Assembly: GCA_949752735.1 (NCBI GenBank)
Contig: OX457043.1
Span: 44,634,263-44,698,262 of the forward strand
Length of the DNA stretch: 64,000 nt
Direction of reading: 5' to 3'
Source: Lumbricus terrestris
Lineage: Eukaryota > Annelida > Clitellata > Crassiclitellata > Lumbricidae
The position numbers and the translations under genes are program-made. The notes below the pieces were generated by a model, which was not told the DNA's origin, did no database searches, and was given only the letters and a program-made list of their open reading frames with translations. The stretch's first letter is position 1. Each line of letters begins with the position of its first letter. Shown here piece after piece: positions 1 through 10,000 of the stretch.

Positions 1-1
1 T

Positions 2-2017
2 CGCGGTGCCATTCGTAACTCACTAGAACCGATGGATGAAGCGCCAGTCGAAGTGGCAAGGATTGACGAGAGAGGTCGAGGTTCACTTCATCGGCTGATC
101 ATCTCACTCGTTTCAAATTATGCATTTGAAGATAGACATACATGTATAACGGCTGTCAAAAGAATGCTAGACCATTACAGACTCGATCAAATGGTTCACA
201 GAGTTCTTCTAAACCCAGAGAATTTCAGGGAGTCAGTCAATGCAGCAGACGATAAAGGAAGAACTCCTCTTCACTACGCTGCCATGCCGCCATATTTCAG
301 AAGCGAGAAAGAACGCGTTCTAGGCCTAACGAGGATTTTATTAGAAATTACTTCTAGTGTTAACGCAGTTGATAGGTATGGAAAAACTCCTTTGCATTAC
401 GCTGAAATGGATTATCAGTATAAGCTTCTCATCCAGCACGGAGCGGATGAAAGCATAAAAGACAAAAACGGACACACACCTAGAGATCTTAGGCAGCTAC
501 GAGAATTGGTGACAACCAACACAAACAATGGAAGTAATTTATCAATTGGAAAGAAGGCGCTTTACACGTCCACGCATATCAAGGGCTTACTCAACAGGGG
601 TCATGTGACAGAATTATCGAAGAGAAAGCTGGTTGCAATTATTAAAATACAGTCTCAATCACCTCGCCCATACGAATCGTCAGAAGAATCAATTTGGAAG
701 GTCTGGAAGAAAAACGACTTTCTTAGCCTCAACAGACGAATAAGCCAACTAAAAGCACCAGTTCAGCGCTTCATTAATCGTTTGGCCGATGGTATAAACA
801 AACGAGACGGGCGATTTGAGTGCCAGCCGATGTTAGTCGGAAGTGCAGATGAAGAAACAAAAGTTGTCATTTCAGCAGACTTCGATTTTAACTTCAGACT
901 GATTAAATTTAGTCATCTTTGTAACGCATTCCCACATCCATTGGGTCCAAATGGATACTTTCAACTGAGACGGAAAAGTGACAATGCAAATGGGAGGCAG
1001 AACAATCGGGAGTTTGACTGTTTCTTCAACTTAGATCAGTATTTGCTGACTAACGAAGTCAATTCTAGATTCCAGATTATTTTAGAAGACGTCTTACATG
1101 ATCCAAATTTCTGGCAAGACGAACATCTTTTCGAACGGAATTTGACATATCAGGATATAAACAAATCTGAAAAACCAGCAGCTGGTCTGTGTAAGACTGT
1201 GCATCTAAGGATGATTAATCCTATTGAAGATGGCGACGGTGGCTTTCTTTTTGTCAATTTATCAATTGACATAGTTGCTTGTGTTCATGTGGAAGATTCT
1301 TGTTTTGTAGATCAATTGCCAGTTGACATAAACCCAGCTGGGAAGTTAGACGGGTGTACACTGGTCTTTGATCGACCACGTTTTGATCCATCCAATCCAC
1401 ATAGACCTCACTCTGTCTTTTCCGATACATTTTCAAAAATTTCGTTTGCTCCATTAGAGAGTCGAATCATAAGAGAAAGCTCGTCGTTAGTTAAGGCAGC
1501 ATATATCGTTTGCAAATTTATACTTTACCGTAATCGAAAGGCTACTTACGAATTGAAAACATCTCTTCTCTTTTGCACGGAGGCTCTAAAGATCCGAGAG
1601 GGATTTGAATGGAAGGATGGAAATAAAATAACGCAAAATAATCTGGCCTTTTTGGTTGAGAGGCTCATGTTTTGCGCCTGTAAGTTTTATCAGCATGACG
1701 TTTATCCATGTTACTTCATGCCATCATTCAAACAGCGTGTAGTGCCACTAGATGAATTCTGTAAGTACCGGTACTTCAAACTGGACGATGTAGACACTTC
1801 TTTGGGGTCTATGATTCCTTTCAGATACTCTGCAATCTTTGATATTTACCTTGACTTATGTCCTGATGACACAATGATCAAGATACCTATAATCCAAAAC
1901 AAATACAGGTACGACTTAAATGAGGGAAATTATATTGCGAATCAAGACCCAACGTGGGAATTATTTGATCGGAAAGAATTTATCAGAAAGTTAGCATCAC
2001 GTAGTCCCAGCTGTTGA
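2..2017 (+). CDS. Ankyrin-Mab21/cGAS-like nucleotidyltransferase fusion, copy 1 (5' end outside window)
   Basis: The reading frame is open from the first bases of the window. The leading residues match the middle of copy 2 (RGAIRN... then DEAP.EVAR), so the ATG at 32 is internal and the true start lies upstream. What is visible is the last ankyrin repeats (GRTPLHYAAM, GKTPLHYAEM, about residues 77-165 counted from the ATG at 32), a linker, then a Mab-21/cGAS-like nucleotidyltransferase. Its G-S pair is residues 270-271, the metal-binding D-F-D is 283 and 285, and the third acid in LSIDIVAC is 413. The Mab-21 C-terminal helices follow, with YELKTSLLF and YPCYFMP. By family the domain would make a nucleotide second messenger in the cytosol; activity is inferred. 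It ends in SRSPSC with TGA, shorter than copy 2. Same strand as copy 2, 5 kb upstream of it. Confidence 0.9.
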   Translation, partial: RGAIRNSLEPMDEAPVEVARIDERGRGSLHRLIISLVSNYAFEDRHTCITAVKRMLDHYRLDQMVHRVLLNPENFRESVNAADDKGRTPLHYAAMPPYFRSEKERVLGLTRILLEITSSVNAVDRYGKTPLHYAEMDYQYKLLIQHGADESIKDKNGHTPRDLRQLRELVTTNTNNGSNLSIGKKALYTSTHIKGLLNRGHVTELSKRKLVAIIKIQSQSPRPYESSEESIWKVWKKNDFLSLNRRISQLKAPVQRFINRLADGINKRDGRFECQPMLVGSADEETKVVISADFDFNFRLIKFSHLCNAFPHPLGPNGYFQLRRKSDNANGRQNNREFDCFFNLDQYLLTNEVNSRFQIILEDVLHDPNFWQDEHLFERNLTYQDINKSEKPAAGLCKTVHLRMINPIEDGDGGFLFVNLSIDIVACVHVEDSCFVDQLPVDINPAGKLDGCTLVFDRPRFDPSNPHRPHSVFSDTFSKISFAPLESRIIRESSSLVKAAYIVCKFILYRNRKATYELKTSLLFCTEALKIREGFEWKDGNKITQNNLAFLVERLMFCACKFYQHDVYPCYFMPSFKQRVVPLDEFCKYRYFKLDDVDTSLGSMIPFRYSAIFDIYLDLCPDDTMIKIPIIQNKYRYDLNEGNYIANQDPTWELFDRKEFIRKLASRSPSC

Positions 2018-2418
2018 ACTGAAAGCCAGTATTGCGCAAAAGTAACCGACCTTTTGGGTCGACAGGCTATCAGTATCGAAAGTGCAAGTTTAATGACAAA
2101 GATTAAGAAGCTGAGTCGCCGCCGTCACTTTTCCTTGTAGGCTGCATGTTCAATGGATATAATATTATGATATATGATATCTGAAGTGATAAATGGCAAT
2201 GACAACTCTATTTGCATCTTACTTGATTTATCAGAAATTTTCGAATCAGCTAACCAAACTATAGATGCGGAATGTTGGTTGCTATGGGATTAGGGGTTTA
2301 GCCAATAAATGTTTTTTTCTGCTTATTTGACCAATGGAATTTAGTTTGTAGGCCTATATCTTTAAAGCGAAAGACTGTCTTTCTTACTCTACTACAATAA
2401 TTTGCGGTGTCACTGAAA
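2018..2418 (+). other. 3' flank of copy 1, homologous to the 3' flank of copy 2
   Basis: Non-coding. From about 2170 it aligns with 12255 onward downstream of copy 2 (shared stretches such as GACAACTCTATTTGCATC and ATGTTTTTTTCTGCTTAT). The duplication therefore included 3' flanking or UTR sequence. An AATAAA hexamer occurs near 2303, a possible polyadenylation signal. Confidence 0.75.
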
Positions 2419-3290
2419 CAGCGTTTAATCTAGTCCCGCGCTTTGGGGTGGGGTGGGAATTCGGGTTTTGAGGGGGCGGGTCAAGCGTCTGTTTTGGGCA
2501 GACTTTAGGTCAGTCGGTCAAAATCTTAGAAAAGTTTACCATTTTCGCTGCTGAAAAAACTGATGACCCTTTTAGTCTTTCAGTCAAAATCTCTTTTTTA
2601 ATCTTTCTGTTCGACCTAAAATTTATCAATGTCAACGTACTATTTTCATGTCAAGACAAGTCAAGTCAAGTTTATTGATCCCATCATCAACGTACAACGT
2701 ACAAGAAATTATGATCACTCACATAGTTTAATAAAGTTACATACATACATTGGTGCATTGAGAGCAATTTGCTAGGAAATTAAGTTATGTGAGCCAGCAG
2801 ATTTATCAAACAAATAGCAATCACAGCAAAGGATTGGGAACAACAGGCCCACCAAATGGAGAAAGTCCCGCTAAGGGGGGGACCTATTTAACTAGGTAGC
2901 ATTGAAAAATTAAAGATGACATAGGCTTTCAGAGCGATAGACCTGGGAACACACACTTTAGTGACAACAATAACTGTTATAGAAAGAACAAGAGTAAAAT
3001 AACAAACTTAACTAACTCAACCAATAATTATGATACATGCTCTAGTGTGTGTGCTCTTAAAGTGCGCTTAAAGCAAGATAAACTATTAGAGGGACGGATG
3101 TTGAGAGGTAGGTTGTTCCATAGCAGTGTGCCTTGAAACTTAATAGATAGTTTACTGATATTAGTTCTTGTGAAAATTAAAATTTGTAGTCAGATTTGTT
3201 TCTTGTGCCAGCCTTGAGCTGATCTTCATGTATGCTTGTACACACGATAGGTCGATTGCTTTTTGGGGTGGGGCAATTGTAACGCATTGC
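2419..3290. mobile_element. Dispersed TIR-like repeat (CAGTGTTTAATCTAGTCC family), copy A, interrupted by a LINE
   Basis: It starts CAGCGTTTAATCTAGTCC. The body (GCTGAAAAAACTGATGACCC, AATCTCTTTTTTAATCTTTC) matches copies at 12496-13166 and 32133-32640. It is at the orthologous position downstream of copy 1, as copy B is downstream of copy 2, so it predates the gene duplication. The right end is eroded and its limit is approximate. Confidence 0.65.
2652..3224 (-). mobile_element. 5'-truncated LINE (CR1/L2-like), 3' end with RT C-terminal tail
   Basis: On the minus strand about 45 codons (near 3170 to the stop at 3028-3030) encode the usual C-terminal tail of non-LTR reverse transcriptases (LLWNNLPLNIRP, then FKRTLR). 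A 3' UTR follows and ends in a short TCAAG/CTTGA repeat at 2652-2672. The flanks carry TTCATGT at 2645-2651 and 3225-3231, a probable TSD. It sits inside the repeat at 2419-3290; the copy-2 counterpart lacks it, so it inserted after the duplication. The 3' UTR resembles that of the LINE at 54651-58140 (TTTATT near the tail, CCCGCTA motif). Confidence 0.75.
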
Positions 3291-3877
3291 TAAATGTGAT
3301 CACGTAATCATTGTCAAAATATATAATATGACATTAGCAAATTTAAACTTGGCCTCTATGTATCGTCACTGCCATATTAGATTGTTACCATTAACTCTCA
3401 ATAATTACTCTAAACTGGGCTCGTCCATCCACAACCATTAGGCTATACACTCGAACTACGTGTATGCTAATTACCAACTATAGAGTTGAAACAAAACGTT
3501 TTTCTATATATGAAATGTCAAGCGGTGCGGAATGCTCCGCTTTCAGACTAAACCTAAAATACCTTCCACTGATCGGTTTTAAAGAGCGCTAAAATTGCAT
3601 TTTATTAATTTAAATAAGTATCTGAGCTATATTTGACTACAATATAATTCGTTGAGGGGTGGGGGAGTGGGATGAGAAATTTCACGGGGTGTTGTGGGGT
3701 GGGGTTGGGGTGTGTGGTGTGGTTGTGACCGGGAGCGGGTCGAATCCTAAATTTCCCGGGCAACGCCGGGTACCCCATGCAGCTAGTGAACAATAAATAT
3801 TAATTGTCAGATCAGGACTACACCGCATAGCATGGTGAGGATTGCCACGGTTCGTAATCGCAATCTCAACATTTATA

Positions 3878-4012
3878 AGGTGCTACTCGAAAGCTAAGCG
3901 CGGGGCACTAGCTTATTCACGAGCGCTGCGTCGAATCAAAAGGGTTGTCCGTGAGATCTCGAGTTAGTCCGTGGTGGTCCTGGTTGAGAATGATGGGTTG
4001 TTAGGGGTTCAA
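3878..4012. repeat. Dispersed repeat (CTCGAAAGCYAAGCGCGGGGCA family), copy 1
   Basis: Shares the series CTCGAAAGC, GGGGCACTAGCTTATTCACGAGCGCT, GGGTTGTCCGTGAGA and GTCCGTGGTGGTCC with 5148-5335 and, in part, with 33098-33150. Three copies in one window show an interspersed element; the class is unknown. Within the 5148 copy the GTTGTCCGTGAGAGTAGTCCGTGGTGGTCC segment is itself partly duplicated. Confidence 0.65.
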
Positions 4013-4937
4013 TCCGACTAATGATCCTTGTCTTTCTTAGTTCCCCATAGAAAAGCTTCATTGCGCATCCCAACTCCACCTACATGTAAATCAACAATAT
4101 CTGACCATTCCTGAAATTTCTTATACAATTCTCATCCTGCTGGATATATAGACGACATACATGTAAATGAGGACATAATCATCATTTGGACTAATACCAG
4201 GGCAGCACTGCCGCAACAGTGGAGATGGTAAAATTTTCCAGGGGCCAGGACGTAGCAGCCAACCTTTTGTCCACTTTCCAACCCTGGGTCGAGTGTCCCT
4301 CATGCCCCTATGGGCGGGCGCCCATGATCATGTCAGTTGATCGAATAACACATAAAATACACTATAGTTATGCAAGATTTGAAGGCAGACTAAGACTGCG
4401 CTTAATAGACGATGTAAATGAGAACATAGCATATCGCATGGCTTGACACCAAGAGCATCAATGGACTTGACAAATGACTGAGAACAGCGGACATAATTTA
4501 TTCGTACCTCTCGCCGCCAAAATGCCTGGCGTCAAGAACTGGTCAAGATGATTGTGTTAAGCTACACTGGACAGCGCTGCCATCTGGTGAATGTCATCGT
4601 AGTGCACGTACGGGGCGTCCTCTGGCGAATATCTGATCGAAACAGTCAGATACAGGCTCATACTGTTTTTTAATTTCGAAATTATATAGCGCCACTTTCG
4701 GATAAACTCATCGCTGAGTTACAGGAAGCGATCGAATATTTGGCATTGGCATTCTTCAGTGATCAACCAGTACAATATCAAGTTGTTCGTGTTCTAGCTT
4801 GAAGCAAAAATGTTTTGAAACCTTTTAAATACCTATAGAACTAATTGATCAATGTGCTTCATACGATTTTGTCGTCAGTTGGCGCTTGTGTTCGGTCATC
4901 ATATAACGTCCCTTAGCCGATATGCAATGATCGTTGT

Positions 4938-5006
4938 AGCCACAGCAGCAGCAGCATCAGCAGCATCAGCATCAGCAGCAGCTGCAACAGTAGTAGGAGT
5001 AGTAGT

Positions 5007-5038
<32 letters not shown>

Positions 5039-5132
5039 CAGCAGCAGCAGCAGCAGCAGCAGTAGGAGTAGTAGTAGTAGTAGTAGCAGCAGCAGCAGTA
5101 GTAGTAGTAGCAGCAGCAGTAGTATTAGTAGT
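4938..5132. repeat. GCA/GTA trinucleotide microsatellite
   Basis: Interrupted (GCA)n and (GTA)n runs. All apparent poly-Ala/Val or poly-Thr/Ala frames here are translations of the repeat, without flanking coding signal. Confidence 0.9.
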
Positions 5133-5147
5133 TATCGTAAACTCTAG

Positions 5148-5335
5148 ATTTCTAAAGCGCCACTCGAAAGCCAAGTGCGGGGCACCAGCTTATTCACGAG
5201 CGCTACGTTGAGTGAGAGTAGTCCGTGGTGGTCCGGGTCTAGGTGCCAAAGGATCAGGATCAAATGCGTTGAGTTAGAAGGGTTGTCCGTGAGAGTAGTC
5301 CGTGGTGGTCCGGGTCGAGTTACCATAGGATCAGA
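5148..5335. repeat. Dispersed repeat, copy 2
   Basis: Second copy of the element at 3878-4012, directly after the trinucleotide array. It starts near TTTCTAAAGCGCCACTCGAAAGCC. The third copy at 33098-33150 has the same GGCGCCACTCGAAAG start. Confidence 0.65.
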
Positions 5336-6286
5336 GGGGCGGAACAGCTATTAAGGCGGGTGTCGTCTGGGCCGGGAATTGGAGGGTGGAGGATGAGATG
5401 AGACAGGATAAGAGTTCGTGAAAAGGAGTGTCTTAAGTTTCGAATGAAAAGCCCGAGGTGCAATGGATAGCCTGAGGAAGGTTGTGGTGTGTGATTAGTA
5501 ATGATGGTGGAGGAACTGAAAAGGATCGGGGAGGGACTGGTGAGCGCGGTAAATTTTTTTGCCTATTTTGATAGGAGGGCTATTGAAATTGCCTCTGCTC
5601 ATAGGCGGAGACTTGTTCATGGTTTTATTGGACGAATTCGAGGTCAAAGGACGATCGCCGAACAGGGAAGGACCGAAGGGGCTTGGGAAGGGGATGTACT
5701 CCTAACCAGTGTAATCCCTCAGGCTTTAAGAAACTGTCAGAAGAGTGATTCAACGGTCATCGTTTCCGGCCGATTGTGCAAAAAGTGCAATATTATTGGT
5801 ATAATAATTATTAGTTAAAATCCCTGTTGGTATACGCACACTCACGCAGCCATGACGCCTACAGTAACTGCGCGCGATCATTGTTGCCTATTCACCGCTG
5901 GCCGTTTTGCTGGAAATTCCCAGCGTCGGTTTTCTCTGATCCTTTAATGTAACAGAAGCTACGGAGTCACTGATGCGTATCTTTACAAATTACTATGCTG
6001 ATATTTAGTAAGCTGTCAAGTTTATTTAATTACATACAGTGTTTCTTTTGATTTGTTCAGCAAGTTGTCGTTCGTATCCGTGTACGAGGACGGTCTACTA
6101 AGATGGTGAACAAAACTAAATTCTGTTGATTTATGTCTGTAGCGTATAGAGTTTTCGCGAAGGTTAGCTTACAATATTCGATGAGGAATCATGCAGGCTT
6201 AACCTACGCCCATTTGCATGCCTACCTGTACGCCATTTTGTATTTTGCGCATTATAATAGTATTTATTTATCTATTGCTCTATTTC

Positions 6287-6487
6287 TATAGCGCCCTTTC
6301 GATCTCTTTACTGAGAGGCACTCCCGACTACAGCACGGACACTGCGTCGGAATTTCCCGCCGAAGCGCCCGATAAATTGCCAGTGAAGGACTTGCTTAAG
6401 GTCCCTAAGCGGCGGTTTTATGTGAATTCGAACCTGCAAACTCCGGCTGCAAGGCAACGAGCATACCCGATTCACCACCGCTCCCTA
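6287..6487 (-). mobile_element. tRNA-derived SINE, copy 1 (diverged)
   Basis: On the minus strand it runs from a tRNA-like head (GGTGGTGAATCGGG, then the B-box-like GGTTCGAATTC) through a body shared with 38868-39075 and 42960-43163 (AAGTCCTTCACTGGCAAT, GGGCGCTATAG). All three copies lie on the minus strand. It is not a functional tRNA: the body is too long and the head too diverged. Confidence 0.75.
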
Positions 6488-7019
6488 CTGCTTGCCTTAA
6501 AGTAGATTATTTTCGCGACGCAGTGATGATAAATCTCAAAGAAGGTAAGGCGTGTATGTGCGATCAGCCTGACACGACATCTGAAGGTTACAGTTCAACC
6601 GACAGATGTATCGAAACTCTGAATCATGCACCTAGCTGTTAGTGTGGTATTGATAGAATAGCGTGTAAAAGTTGAATGCTTACAATAGGCCTACTTAGCA
6701 TTGATAATTGTTCGCCTTCTTCTTCTTCTTTCCGACTTCACCTCATTCTCTTTCCCCTTCGTATTCGCTACATCATCCATCTCATCGTTCTCCTTCTAGG
6801 ACCTCATATCGATGTATATAGCTTTTGAGTTTGCTAATGCACATGCATAAATTTATCTAGTTCACAGATTAATAGCAACCAGAAAACGTGTCCATATAAA
6901 TTATGATCAACATCTGTATCTTCTGAATGGCGCGCTGAACTGAACAAAAATGGATTGCAAATTAACAAGAAAGACTTTGTTTGAGTCTGGAGTCACGCAA
7001 ATCGTAGCTGATATCAACA
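6488..7019 (+). other. 5' flank of copy 2, with a short overlapping upstream ORF
   Basis: AT-rich, no clear TATA box. An ATG at 6950 opens a 36-codon frame that runs through the main start at 7020 in another frame and stops about 40 bp inside the gene. If it is in the mRNA it could damp translation. A 5' non-coding exon is possible but not visible with confidence. Confidence 0.4.
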
Positions 7020-10000
7020 ATGGAAGAGCAGTTTGCTGTAGAAAACAGCCATACAGATGATACTTTACCACTTTTTGATTATTATGTAACGATGAGTACG
7101 GAATCAATTGAATACTCATACAAACGTGAAATTGAGGAGCTGTATAAAATATGTTTGGAGGATGAGGAAGAAAAGGTGGAGGAGAAAGTAGGACAAGAGA
7201 AGGAAAAGGAAAAAGTAAAAGATGTAGTAGAAGAAGACATTGGGGTAGTCTGTGAGAACGATGGAGAACAAGGCTTTAGTCGGCTTTACCTTGCAGTAGA
7301 GGATCATGACACAAAGACGGTTAGAACATTGCTGAGGTCATCGGTGAATTTGAATGAGCTGGACCCAAACAAAGACATTCGTTCGCAAATGTATGCTACT
7401 GTAAAAAAGCTACTAAATAAGAATGCAGGTGTTGCTTCGCGAAAAACATTCGACCGAACCTCGCTTCCGAAAATTCCAGAAAATGGTCACTTAAGATTTG
7501 CAAAAGGATCGCTGAAAAGCAACGCAGATACCAATACCGTCACCATCTCTGTCAAAAGCTTAATTTCCTCTGTCATATGTCCCACCTCTCTTCCTATCAC
7601 TGCTGAAATGGATTGCGCGGAAATTGTCAAAGCACTAACAGATTATGTCGGTGGAATCAATGCAGTAAATAAAAATGGCGACACCGCTCTTCATGTTGCA
7701 GCAAGAAATGACCGAAACGCTTTGGTAAAAATTTTGCTCAAGCAATCAGAGAAAAGGAAAGTGCGTTTGTGTTTGAAACTTGATCTAAATGAAGCTCTTC
7801 CAAATGAATTGGAACTTTCGAAACAACCCAGTAGAAACAAAGTTGATGTTGATCAGATTCCGCACAATTCCGCAGCACACGATGGTAATTTTGAAATCTT
7901 AAACACTCCATTAAGTCATGATTTGGGCGTCAAGGCAGTCTCCACAGAGCAAGCGACACCACTCCAAGTCCAACTTACAGCTGGACGAGAGCATGCAGAA
8001 ATTGTACAGAACTTGATATTAAACGGTGCGAATGTGAATGCCTGTAACAGCGCAAAGATGACTCCACTTCATTTAGCCTGCCAAAATGGTCACAGTTCAA
8101 TTGTTGAGATTTTACTGGACAATCATTCTACTGTTGACGCTACAAAACAAACATTGAAAACGCCATTTTATCTTGCAGCTGAGAATGGTCATGCATATGT
8201 CGTCGATGTGTTACTGCGCCGAGGAATTTGTGATTTTGTGACACTTGATCGTATTGGGACTCCATTGCACGTTGCTGTGAAGAACCGTAACATAGAAGTT
8301 GTTAAGGTTATATTGAAACACAGCTGCGGGATGTATGACAAATTAGCGACAGAAGAGCAGAAATGTAAAGAAAATGCCAATGTCTTTACCGAAACGACTA
8401 ACATCATGCCAATTGAACTCGCGAAACCTTATGGCCGGCGGTTCTCTGCCGGATTAGTTTGGACAGAAAGACGCATACCTCTGGAGATAATGCTAGATTT
8501 TTGTGAATGTACTGCGCTTGAGCATGCAGTGGAATCGAACCAACCGAAAATGGTTAAGATATTGCTCAGTGACGATCGATATCCATATTCAGAGGAACAT
8601 CTTGGAGACAACTTTCGTTGCATGATAGACACAATCACTGCAATAGATGAGCGATATAGATTCATCTCTGAAATGAAAAGCAGGAACACTATCGACATCA
8701 TGGAAGTTCTATGTTACGATATAAAGCATGAGATGATGTGCAAGAACATCAAAGAGATCGCATGTGCTCTTATGACTTCGAAGAACTTTAATGTAAACCA
8801 CCAAAACGAGTATATGAAGACATTACTTCACGAAGTCATACTGCAATGTAGAAATTGTTCTAATCGATATCTTGTAAAAAAATCCAGAATTCTGCTTTTG
8901 CAGATTCAAACCCTAAACGACGTGTTGCAATTGCTATTGGAGAACGGCGCAGATTTCAACATGAAAAATAGTTTTGGAGAAACACCTTTGATATTTGCTA
9001 CCGATGGAGGTTGTGCTCGTGCCATTCAAATTTTGTTTAACTGGGAGCAGAAATCAGGATTGAAACTCGACCTTGATGCAAGAGACGAATATGGGGCAAC
9101 TGCTTTGATTAAAGCAGCTGAAACACGTCATGTCTCATTAATGCGGTTACTTCTTAGCCATAAAGCTTCCGTCAATCTGAATGACTATTACGGATTTACT
9201 GCCTTGCACGCAGCTGTCTATGAGCCAAATAGGAACTGGTTTGATTTACATTTCTTCTGCAGCGGGCTTCTTAAGCAGAAACGTGATGATTACATATCTG
9301 AGTATCGTGAGATTTTCCGATGGTTAGAGCAAACCGTGGATCCATTTAAAACGAAGGGGCAGCTGGAAGAAAAACTTAGAAATGACATGATAACCATTTC
9401 ATGTAAAGAGGAAATCGTTAAATTATTGCTTGCTATTGACGAATTGGATGTTAATGCCATTGACTGCAGAGGAAACACGCCACTTGATTTGGCAGTTCAG
9501 TCTTCCAGACGAATTACTTCGCAGACCTTCAAAGCACTTGAGGATCGCGGTGCTATTCGTAACTTACTAAAACCGGTGGACGAAGCACCATGGGAAGTGG
9601 CAAGGGTTGACAAGGGAGGAAGAGGTCCACTTCATCGACTGGTCATCTCCCGCATTTCAGATTCCACAGTTGAAGATATGAAGCCTATAATGAATGCAGA
9701 CATTAGAAAACTAGACTCTGAAGCAATGGATCTAATGGTTCATGGATTTATCCTAAAACGAGATAATTTCAGGCAGTCAGCCAATGCAATAGACAATAAA
9801 GGGAGAACTCCTCTTCACTATGCTGCGCCAGGCAGAAGCGTTGAAGGTAGCGTTGTATGCCTTTGGAGGGTTTTATTAGAAATTACTTCCAACGTTAACG
9901 CTGTTGATATGTACGGCAAAACCCCTTTACATTACGCAGAAATGAATTTTCAGTACGAGTTTCTCGTCCAGCATGGAGCTGATGAAAGCATAAAAGACAT

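Larger units (their letters stand above)
3291..6286. other. Intergenic region, no supported gene
   Basis: AT-rich unique sequence, G-rich simple tracts near 3655-3720, two copies of a dispersed repeat (3878-4012, 5148-5335) and a trinucleotide array. Reading frames here are short, lack recognisable domains and in part only translate the repeats. Confidence 0.6.

Noticed and set aside
1254..1454. Antisense ORF over the nucleotidyltransferase region, with counterparts at 10738-10977 and near 62188 on the other strand
   Set aside because: Its similarity between copies follows from conservation of the sense codons; no independent coding signal.
4852..5211. Poly-Ala/Val and poly-Thr/Ala proteins
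   Set aside because: Direct translations of the GCA/GTA microsatellite.
5501..5818. 105-codon plus-strand ORF
   Set aside because: No recognisable motif, no splice or promoter context, partly in repeat-rich DNA.
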